DNA of 64,000 bases. Source: Scytonema sp. UIC 10036 (GTDB lineage Bacteria > Cyanobacteriota > Cyanobacteriia > Cyanobacteriales > Nostocaceae). Of this stretch, positions 16,837 through 24,027 are shown piece after piece. The stretch spans positions 62,001 to 126,000 of the forward strand of contig NZ_WJFC01000001.1 in assembly GCF_009725235.1 (NCBI RefSeq), given 5' to 3'. The stretch's first letter is position 1, and each line of letters opens with the position of its first letter. A program made the position numbers and the translations under genes. Under the pieces are notes generated by a model that saw nothing but the letters and a program-made list of their open reading frames with translations, made no database searches and was not told where the DNA came from.

Positions 16837-16975
16837 GATTTTGGATTTTAGATTTTGGATTTTAGATTTTGGATTTTAGATTTTGGATTTTAGATTTTGG
16901 ATTTTGGATTGAGACTAATGACCAATGACACTTGACCAATGACTAATGACTAATGACTAATGACCAATGACAATT
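16837..16975. repeat. Two heptameric short tandem repeat arrays
   Basis: 16837-16909 is built of alternating GATTTTG/GATTTTA heptamers. 16914-16975 is built of ACTAATG/ACCAATG heptamers. These are the STRR repeats of filamentous cyanobacteria. The second array overlaps the 3' end of the ligase gene, so the last residues of that protein (about LSLVISH) are encoded by repeat DNA. Confidence 0.75.
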
Positions 16976-18488
16976 GCCGAACTGATTGCTCGCGTAAAAC
17001 TCGCTTGAGAACTTTGCCTGTAGGATTTTTGGGAATTACATTTACGATGTGAATTGCACGGGGAACTTTGTAAGCAGCCATGTTCTGATAGCAGAACTCA
17101 AGAATTTGTTCTTCAGTCATTGAGTACCCAGCCTTAAGGACAACATTGGCTGCGACTATTTCTCCTTTAATTGAGTCGGGAACTCCATAAACAGCGACTT
17201 CTGCGATCGCAGGATGTTGATAAAAAACATTTTCAACTTCCGTGGGATAAACCTTAAATCCAGAGGTATTGATCATGTCTTTTAAGCGATCTACGATATA
17301 GAAGTAGCCATCTCCATCCATGTAACCAATATCTCCTGTATGGAACCAACCGTCTTTGATGATTTGGGCTGTTTCCAAAAAGCGATTCCAATAACCAAGC
17401 ATAACATTAGGTCCGCGAATAATGATTTCTCCCAATTCCCCCGGTTTGAGTTGACAGCCATCACCATTGACAATTTTCATTTCGACATTTTCAATGGGAG
17501 TGCCAATTGAACCGGGTTTGTATTTTAGATCGTGGTTGTAGCTGGCACAGGGTGACGTTTCGGTTAAACCATATCCTTGATGAATAACAAACCCAAATTT
17601 TTCTTGCCATCTATCTGCGACTTCTACTGGCAAAGGTGCTGCGGCTGAGAAGTAAAAATGTATGCTTTTAAAGTTATCATGAGAGATTTCTGCTTGCAAC
17701 AGTTTGATAAAGATTGTTGGCACACCAAAAAACATTGTAATTTGATGTGTGTTAATTGCAGTTAAGACTTGTTGCAAGTCAAATCTTCGTTGCAAGATGA
17801 TGGTTGAACACACGTTCAAGGCTGCATTCAGTATCGCATTTTGACCAAAGCAATGAAACAATGGTAAATACAACAGCAATCGGTCATCCGATCGCATTCC
17901 ACAACAACGATTCTGGGAATACATATTAGAAATGATGTTGCCGTGGGAAAGGGTAGCGCCTTTGGGGAAACCCGTAGTTCCTGAAGTATAGACAATGCAA
18001 GCTGCGGAATCTCTTTCCAATTCCATAGCATATGCTATGGGGGAAGAATTTTTGATAAGTTGTGCTAACCTCATTCCCTTGCTAGGGTTGCCTTCTGCTA
18101 TCAAAATATGTTGCAGTTTGGGTAAGTTAGCAACTTGTAACTCTTGACTTTGTTGCTCTGTTGTGATGATGGCTTTAGCAGAACAGTCGTTAAGAATGTA
18201 ACTGACTTCTGCACTTTTGAGCATGACGTTAATTGAGACAACAATTGCTCCAATTTTGAGAATACCAAGATATGAAAAGATGAATTCTGGAATATTTGGT
18301 AGGAATAGAGCGACGCGATCGCCTGTTTTGATTCCCAGTTTTTGCAAGCCATTTGCGACTCGATTGGCGAGTTCATCAAGTTGCTTGTATGTATAAGATT
18401 TGTCTTCAAAAATTATGGCGATTTTGTCTGGAAATAGTAAATGACCTCGTTCTACATGATGCGCTATATTCATAAGGATATATTGCAC
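16950..18488 (-). CDS. Acyl/aryl-CoA ligase (ANL superfamily, 4-coumarate:CoA ligase-like)
   Basis: 512 residues from a GTG at 18488; the ATG at 18473 is an alternative. All adenylate-forming motifs are present: A3 YTSGTTGFPKGATLSHGN, A5 YGLTETSP, A7 GWFHTGDIGYMD, A8 DRLKDMINTSGFKVYPTEVE and A10 PKNPTGKVLKR with the catalytic Lys. It would activate a carboxylic acid with ATP and CoA. Lying between the ammonia-lyase and the ThDP and KAS genes, its natural substrate is inferred to be the lyase product (4-coumarate or cinnamate), but the specificity pocket cannot be read with certainty. The C-terminal tail runs into a heptamer repeat array. Confidence 0.8.
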   Translation of the reverse strand: MQYILMNIAHHVERGHLLFPDKIAIIFEDKSYTYKQLDELANRVANGLQKLGIKTGDRVALFLPNIPEFIFSYLGILKIGAIVVSINVMLKSAEVSYILNDCSAKAIITTEQQSQELQVANLPKLQHILIAEGNPSKGMRLAQLIKNSSPIAYAMELERDSAACIVYTSGTTGFPKGATLSHGNIISNMYSQNRCCGMRSDDRLLLYLPLFHCFGQNAILNAALNVCSTIILQRRFDLQQVLTAINTHQITMFFGVPTIFIKLLQAEISHDNFKSIHFYFSAAAPLPVEVADRWQEKFGFVIHQGYGLTETSPCASYNHDLKYKPGSIGTPIENVEMKIVNGDGCQLKPGELGEIIIRGPNVMLGYWNRFLETAQIIKDGWFHTGDIGYMDGDGYFYIVDRLKDMINTSGFKVYPTEVENVFYQHPAIAEVAVYGVPDSIKGEIVAANVVLKAGYSMTEEQILEFCYQNMAAYKVPRAIHIVNVIPKNPTGKVLKRVLREQSVRQLSLVISH

Positions 18489-18592
18489 TCTGATATGTGA
18501 ATTTGACTTTTTTGAACCGCAGAGGACACAGAGAACGCAGAGGAAAGAGCAATGAGGAGGGGTTTTACGGTTTCTGCATAAATGACTCTGTT

Positions 18593-20296
18593 TCAGATGG
18601 AAGCAATATTGTTGATTGCAGCGACAATTTGCCCACCAGTTGCGATATCATCTGCTATTTGGGCTATGTATTTGTCTAACGGGTGTTCGTTGTCGTTCCA
18701 AATTAAAGGACGCTCTGAGGAAGGTTTTTGTCCAATAACATCGCGCACCGCTATATATAAATCTCTGGTTGCAGATGATAGAGTGGTACGGGCGTCATAA
18801 TGGTTGGCAACTGTATAAGTCCGTAAATCAACTGCTTGTATCCCAAATATGAGCGCGATCGCCATGTATTGTTGAAAGATATTTACCGAACAACGTGCTA
18901 GGTTTGCAGAGGCAAAACCTTGGCTGTTAATATTTTGGTTAAATTGTTCGGCGTGGGAAGGAAATCTGTCAGCAATGGAATTTCCATAGAAGGTTAGCAG
19001 GGGCATAATGGAGTTACCAGATATTTGCAGACCTTTTAACCCCATGTTGACGTTACGTTCTCGGTTGCCAACTAAGGAGGCAGGTAGCCCGTTGTTAAAC
19101 TCTGGTGCCACTAAATAGGCTATCTGTACATCTAGATGTTTGGCAAGTAAACCGATATAATAACGCAATTGGTCCATTGCTACGCCAACATACTGACCCA
19201 GGAAATTGCCGCCATGATAACTTGCTTGATTGGCAACATCAATGAGGGGGTTGTCGGTGACGGAGTTCAGTTCTACCTCAATTTGTTTTTGAATCTGCTC
19301 GATCCCATCGAAAATTGGTCCCATGTACTGAGGCAAACAACGCAGGGAATAACGATCTTGAATGGGTTGTTCGCCGCGATAGTCGTGGGAACCATCTAAC
19401 TCATTGCGAATTAATTTGGAGCCTGCAAGGAGAGCAAGCATTTGAGCTGCTGCCCATTTTTGCCCCGAATGGGGTTTGAGTTTGTGGATGTATGGGTGGA
19501 ATGATTGGTTGGTACCGTTCATAGCTTGGATAGCTAGGGCATGGGCTGCCATTGCTAATGATAGGAGAGTTTTGCTGTCGTACACGCAAAGAGATGCGAT
19601 CGCTGTCATGACTGAGGTACCGTTCATCATTGCCAACCCTTCTTTAGGAAGGAGTTGTAACTTGTTCAAACCCAATTTGGCGAGAGCTGTTGGCGCGTCC
19701 ATGTCTTCACCGTTAAAGTCAACGGTGTAACAAGAATCCAAACCAACCAAGGCTCCGGTAATGTAAGATAATGGCACTAAATCACCACTGGCACCAATTG
19801 AACCAAATTCGTAGACGTGGGGTGTCACACCAGCATTTAAAAACTTTTCCATGCGGCGAATGAGTTCCAGGCGAATGCCAGATGCACCGTGCAGGTGGGA
19901 GTTCGCACGTAAAAGCATGGCTGCACGGACATCAGCAAGTGGTAATCTTTTTCCTGCTCCAGTTTTGTGATACCATATAAGATTATTTTGAAGCAAGTCG
20001 GCACAATCGGGGGGAATAACAACATTTGCCATGCCACCGAAACCACTTGTGACGCCGTAAATTGGTTGGTTCGATTCTACTGCATTGCGGATGTAGTCAC
20101 AGGATGCTTGTACGTTGTGCAAGGTTTCTTTATTGTCGGTGATGCTTACTAGTGCGCCCTGACGTGCGACGCTGGCTACTTCGTCTATTGTGAGGTTGCG
20201 ATCGCCTACGACTACAGTTTTGTCGGAATATTGAAATAAGGATGGCGCAAAACGAGCAGTTGTGTTTGTACGCAGAGATGTTTTTTCCATGTTCAT
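18593..20296 (-). CDS. MIO-dependent aromatic amino acid ammonia-lyase (PAL/TAL family)
   Basis: 567 residues, the length of Anabaena PAL and collinear with it. The MIO cofactor forms from Ala169-Ser170-Gly171 in GSIGASGDLVPLSYITG. Other signatures are YGVTSGFGGMANV (catalytic Tyr80), LPKEGLAMMNGTSVM and SVTDNPLIDV. The substrate-selectivity pair, Phe107-Leu108 in Anabaena PAL, is Tyr109-His110 here (NLIWYHKTGAG). A His in this pocket is the hallmark of lyases acting on tyrosine or histidine, so 4-coumarate from tyrosine is a serious option beside cinnamate from phenylalanine. The reaction releases ammonia, and the acid would pass to the ligase encoded next. Confidence 0.85.
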   Translation of the reverse strand: MNMEKTSLRTNTTARFAPSLFQYSDKTVVVGDRNLTIDEVASVARQGALVSITDNKETLHNVQASCDYIRNAVESNQPIYGVTSGFGGMANVVIPPDCADLLQNNLIWYHKTGAGKRLPLADVRAAMLLRANSHLHGASGIRLELIRRMEKFLNAGVTPHVYEFGSIGASGDLVPLSYITGALVGLDSCYTVDFNGEDMDAPTALAKLGLNKLQLLPKEGLAMMNGTSVMTAIASLCVYDSKTLLSLAMAAHALAIQAMNGTNQSFHPYIHKLKPHSGQKWAAAQMLALLAGSKLIRNELDGSHDYRGEQPIQDRYSLRCLPQYMGPIFDGIEQIQKQIEVELNSVTDNPLIDVANQASYHGGNFLGQYVGVAMDQLRYYIGLLAKHLDVQIAYLVAPEFNNGLPASLVGNRERNVNMGLKGLQISGNSIMPLLTFYGNSIADRFPSHAEQFNQNINSQGFASANLARCSVNIFQQYMAIALIFGIQAVDLRTYTVANHYDARTTLSSATRDLYIAVRDVIGQKPSSERPLIWNDNEHPLDKYIAQIADDIATGGQIVAAINNIASI

Positions 20297-20385
20297 TAAG
20301 TTCGGTATTAAGAAGGAACTCGCAGTGAAGGCGGATGAATTCCGAGCAGTTTGTAATTTGTTTGGTAGAGAATTGGTATTGCGAT

Positions 20386-21480
20386 TTATACGAGGACGCT
20401 GGGCGAAGCTTTGGTCTTTGCTATTGTGGCTTTGTTATAGTTTTGTGTGGCGCGACCGAGGAATTTGCTGAAAACGTTGATATCTAGCATTAATCTCTCG
20501 AAAGCTTCAATGGTGAGAGATTGAGGACCGTCTGAAAGTGCTTTGCTTGGATTTGGATGGACTTCCAGCATTAAGGAATCAGTATCGGCAGCGATCGCAG
20601 CTTTCGTCATAGTTGGTACAAATTCTGATTTACCAGTAGCGTGGCTGGGATCGACCATAATGGGTAAGTGAGTTAGCGATCGCAAGACTGGAATTGCAGA
20701 GATATCTAAGACGTTGCGGGTGTATTTTTGGTCAAAGCTGCGGATACCTCGTTCGCATAAAATGACATTGGGATTGCCTACAGCCAAAATATATTCAGCA
20801 GCCATCAACCATTCTTCAATTGTGGCTGATAATCCTCGTTTCAGGAGCACGGGCTTACCTGTTGCACCTGCTTTTTTCAATAGGGAAAAATTTTGCATAT
20901 TGCGAGCACCAATTTGGATGATATCTGCAACAGAGGCAACTTTTTCTAGGTCAGTGGTATCCATAACTTCGGTGATGATCCCCAAACCTGTGACTTCACG
21001 AGCTAGAGCTAATAGCGATAGAGCACTTTCACCATGTCCTTGGAAAGCATAAGGTGAGGTACGGGGTTTATAAGCTCCTCCGCGTAAAAATTGCGCTCCT
21101 GCGGCTTTGACTCTCCGAGCGGTTTCGACAATCATTGCTTCGTTTTCTACAGAACAGGGTCCAGCAACGATGACTAAAGGATGGTTTTTACCAAAGATAA
21201 CTGTTCCATTGGGTGTTGGTACAACCACTTCACTATATTCGCCATTGCGAAATTCCAAAGAAGCTCGTTTAAATGGCTTTTTTATCCGAAGAACTTGTTC
21301 AATATAGTGGCTCAAATTTTGTACTTGTCCCGGATCTAGTTCTGTTGTATCACCTATCAAACCAAGTACAACTTTGTGTGTACCTTGCAATTTTTCCGGT
21401 ATTACATTCCAATGACGCACTTCTTTGCTAATGCGATCGATTTCTCCTTCTGTTGTTCCTGGTTTCATAACTATAATCAT
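20386..21480 (-). CDS. aroF: 3-deoxy-7-phosphoheptulonate (DAHP) synthase, type I-beta
   Basis: 364 residues. The N-terminal ~75 residues (MIIVMKPGTTEGEIDRIS…) form the ferredoxin-like regulatory domain of Thermotoga-type DAHP synthases. The barrel has HPLVIVAGPCSVEN, FLRGGAYKPRTSPYAFQG, KPVLLKRGLSATIEEWL, LCERGIRSFD and PIMVDPSHATG, which include the metal-binding Cys and His. It condenses phosphoenolpyruvate and erythrose-4-phosphate, the entry to aromatic biosynthesis. As first gene of the block it likely supplies extra flux for the pathway; scytonemin loci carry such duplicate shikimate genes too. The divergent regulator starts about 540 bp away. Confidence 0.9.
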   Translation of the reverse strand: MIIVMKPGTTEGEIDRISKEVRHWNVIPEKLQGTHKVVLGLIGDTTELDPGQVQNLSHYIEQVLRIKKPFKRASLEFRNGEYSEVVVPTPNGTVIFGKNHPLVIVAGPCSVENEAMIVETARRVKAAGAQFLRGGAYKPRTSPYAFQGHGESALSLLALAREVTGLGIITEVMDTTDLEKVASVADIIQIGARNMQNFSLLKKAGATGKPVLLKRGLSATIEEWLMAAEYILAVGNPNVILCERGIRSFDQKYTRNVLDISAIPVLRSLTHLPIMVDPSHATGKSEFVPTMTKAAIAADTDSLMLEVHPNPSKALSDGPQSLTIEAFERLMLDINVFSKFLGRATQNYNKATIAKTKASPSVLV

Positions 21481-21618
21481 TGTTACAAATCTCCTTTGCT
21501 TTTACGAGTAACTTCTCCATCAAATTGAGTTTGGTACGCGATCTATACTTAAGAAGTTCGTCTCTTTAAAGTCGTTAACTGTTGCTTCAATTTAGAGAAT
21601 ACAGAAACAAACAAGGTT

Positions 21619-21704
21619 GTTCATTTACTGTTTCTGCCAGTTTGAGTGCATAATTTATCTTGGGTGATTGCTTAATTGTGTATGTCTGATTGCAGAAAAC
21701 TGCA
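21619..21704. promoter_or_regulatory. Phased TGC half-sites with palindrome, copy a
   Basis: TTCATTTACTGTTTCTGCC (21619), TGCATAATTTA (21646), TGCTTAATTGT (21669) and palindrome TGCAGAAAACTGCA (21691-21704) are spaced by 22-23 bp. The site lies 210 bp upstream of the DAHP synthase gene (minus) and 317 bp upstream of the ATG at 22022 (plus). Closest to copy d at 39952-40055. Confidence 0.55.
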
Positions 21705-21842
21705 TGGTTAATCTGTTAGCAATAGATGATATAACGGATGTAACGAGTAAGTTATCCGCATATCTGACGCTTGCCGTCTCACAATATCATTCCAAAAAAG
21801 CTTAGAGGTTTTACGCAAATTCCGTAATTTTTTTTTAACGTA

Positions 21843-21863
21843 GGATGGGCATCTTGCCCGTCC
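21843..21863. repeat. Short GC-rich palindromic repeat
   Basis: GGATGGGCATCTTGCCCGTC is a near-perfect dyad (GGGCA/TGCCC) of a type dispersed in cyanobacterial intergenic DNA. The rest of the 540-bp divergent gap (21481-22021) holds the phased operator copy a, an A/T-rich stretch and no gene. Confidence 0.45.
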
Positions 21864-22021
21864 TTAATATTTTGAGGGGCATTGTAAAGTTATATTAAGA
21901 AGTCAGGGTTTTGCGTAAAACCTTGCCACTCCTTCAGAAAAAGCAAATAGAGGTTCAACAGAAGTAAGTATCCCTGGATATATTAAGCACAAAAATTGAT
22001 ATATTACCACAGATGATTCAT

Positions 22022-22840
22022 ATGACGACCTTTGAAGAGCCACAGTTACCGTTTCATAAGCTAGAACCCGATCCTCAGACACAGAGCGATCGGCTAAAAT
22101 CACGGTTTGACGAAGCTCAATCCCAGTCTGGTGAAAAATTGCAACATCTAGCGATAGAAGTTCAACAAGCTACACCTCTGAGTCCTCAGAGACAGCGAGG
22201 GTTGACTAAGCTTATTCAAGAAATTTGGAAACAACCCACAATTGGTATACTAAAAAAGAGTCTCAGAAACAGATACTGGAGTCTACCAAATGGTCTTTAT
22301 GAAGACCTTTTTAATGAAGCACTCCAAGAAACTTTAGTTGCGATGAGCCGACATATTGACAATTACCAATCGCAAAAGTCGTCATTTATTAATTGGATTT
22401 GTGGTTTATTAAAAAATAAATTCAGCGATGTTTACCACAAAGATTCCAAGAAAGGCATCAGGTTAATACCCGGTTGTAAAAATAAAAATAATGATAATTA
22501 TAAGGAGAAACGAGTCCTATCTTTAGATGAGTTAGAAGAATTCATAGCCGAAAATTTGATATCGAATCATAGAGCAGATGGGAAAAACAATTCAAGCTCT
22601 GATTGCGATCGCCTGAGAGAACTTTTGATAAACGATCCTGATAATATTTTTAAAACTGCACATGTAAGAGGAAAACCTCATGCTAGTTTTCAGAACATAG
22701 CTATAGCTATATACGTAGAAGGTAAAAATATGCAACAGCTTTCTACAGAATTAAGTATTCCCTATTCAACACTTGACTGTTTTTTTAAACGAAAGTTGAA
22801 GAAACTAGAGACATATTTTCAGGAAAACTTACAATTATAG
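22022..22840 (+). CDS. Sigma-70-like regulatory protein
   Basis: 272 residues from the ATG at 22022; an ATG at 22013 is also possible and neither has a strong ribosome site. Residues ~85-150 (IWKQPTIGILKKSLRNRYW…LYEDLFNEALQETLVAM, SSFINWICGLLKNKFSDVYH) fit a sigma region-2-like fold. The C-terminal IAIAIYVEGKNMQQLSTELSI-PYSTLDCFFKRKLKKL fits a region-4 HTH. It is 30 bp upstream of a DUF1822 gene and convergent with a CHAT gene, a combination I recall from several cyanobacteria. It probably directs RNA polymerase to a small target set or acts on its partners. Long basic linkers make it an unusual sigma factor. Confidence 0.65.
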   Translation: MTTFEEPQLPFHKLEPDPQTQSDRLKSRFDEAQSQSGEKLQHLAIEVQQATPLSPQRQRGLTKLIQEIWKQPTIGILKKSLRNRYWSLPNGLYEDLFNEALQETLVAMSRHIDNYQSQKSSFINWICGLLKNKFSDVYHKDSKKGIRLIPGCKNKNNDNYKEKRVLSLDELEEFIAENLISNHRADGKNNSSSDCDRLRELLINDPDNIFKTAHVRGKPHASFQNIAIAIYVEGKNMQQLSTELSIPYSTLDCFFKRKLKKLETYFQENLQL

Positions 22841-22870
22841 AGGTTTTAAATTAAATAGGAGGAATTAAGC

Positions 22871-24025
22871 ATGAATAACTCTAGTGAAACTTTGACTTTT
22901 ACAGTACCGCTTTCTTTTGAAGCACATTCTCTGGCTCAAAAATACAGCAAACACCATAACCAACTGGAGAAAGCCAAACAAGTTTATCTCAATACTTTGG
23001 CAGTCTACGCAGTGGAACATTATTTTCGATGTATGGGGTTTGAAACCGATTGGGAAAATAATGATAGTCGCAATCCACTGGTACAGAAATTTATGGATGT
23101 AGCGGATTTAGATGTTAAAGATTTGGGTAAGTTTGAGTGTCGTCCCGTGTTACCAGATGCTGAGGTTCTGAAAGTTCCATCTGAGGCTTGGGATGAGCGA
23201 ATTGGTTATGTAGCTGTGCAGCTAACTCAATCTCTAAAACAAGCGACACTGCTAGGATTTGTACCCCAATTAGAGGTAGATCGAGGAATTATACCCTTGA
23301 GTCAGTTGTATTCGCTTGAAGTATTTCCGGATTATTTAAGTCAAAAAAGACAACAGTTACTACAAACTTCAGAATTACCAAAAATTGTGAATCTGGAAAA
23401 CTGGTTAGACAATATTTTTGAAGCTGGTTGGCAAGCTGTAGAAGAATTTTTGACTCATCAAACATCTAGTATGACTTTTGGGTTTCGTAAAATAGCATCA
23501 GCAAGGGTTGACTTTGATACTAACAGTATTAAGCGTTTAATAGAACAGTTGTATGCCAGTCAGCGAGATGCCAACCACTCAAGGAAAATTTCTCTTGCAG
23601 AAGTAGAACCCAGCGTAGCACTTAGCCAACTTATACAATCAACTCAGGATGAAGAAATTCGCTGGAGAGCGATCGAGCTTCTATGGCAGATAAAACCGAA
23701 CCATCCCGTTACTGGTGTCAGAAGAATAATGGATTTAGGGATGCAACTTGGAGGTTATCCAGTTGCACTTATGGTTGCTGTTTTGCCAAAACTTGATGGT
23801 AGGAGAGCAATACTTCTACGCGTTTACCCAATGGGGGGTCACTCTTTTCTACCCGTTGGTCTCAAATTAATTGGGTTGGATGAAGCTGGTCATACGTTTT
23901 CTCAAGTTCAAGCTCGCAGTGAGGACAATTATATCCAATTGAAATTTAGTGCAGATATAGGAGACAGGTTTAGTGTCAGGTTTACTTTGGGTGATGCTAG
24001 TGTTTTGGAGTTTTTTGTTGTTTAA
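22871..24025 (+). CDS. DUF1822 family protein
   Basis: 384 residues; the AGGAGGAATTAAGC leader gives a strong start. DUF1822 features include TFTVPLSFEAHSLAQKYSKH at the N-terminus, a VYLNTLAVYAVEHYFRCMGFETDW segment and the C-terminal LILxVYP-like ILLRVYPMGG…LPVGLKLIGLDE, with a beta-rich end (FSVRFTLGDASVLEFFVV). No membrane segment or catalytic motif is seen. DUF1822 is restricted to cyanobacteria and typically follows a sigma-like gene. It ends 2 bp from the convergent CHAT gene, so the three genes likely work as a unit. Confidence 0.75.
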   Translation: MNNSSETLTFTVPLSFEAHSLAQKYSKHHNQLEKAKQVYLNTLAVYAVEHYFRCMGFETDWENNDSRNPLVQKFMDVADLDVKDLGKFECRPVLPDAEVLKVPSEAWDERIGYVAVQLTQSLKQATLLGFVPQLEVDRGIIPLSQLYSLEVFPDYLSQKRQQLLQTSELPKIVNLENWLDNIFEAGWQAVEEFLTHQTSSMTFGFRKIASARVDFDTNSIKRLIEQLYASQRDANHSRKISLAEVEPSVALSQLIQSTQDEEIRWRAIELLWQIKPNHPVTGVRRIMDLGMQLGGYPVALMVAVLPKLDGRRAILLRVYPMGGHSFLPVGLKLIGLDEAGHTFSQVQARSEDNYIQLKFSADIGDRFSVRFTLGDASVLEFFVV

Positions 24026-24027
24026 CT

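Noticed and set aside
7732..21480. Annotation of the block as the scytonemin cluster itself
   Set aside because: No ScyB-like leucine dehydrogenase, no NHL-type ScyD/E/F and no tryptophan genes are present, and the lyase, ligase and KAS genes are not part of the scytonemin locus.
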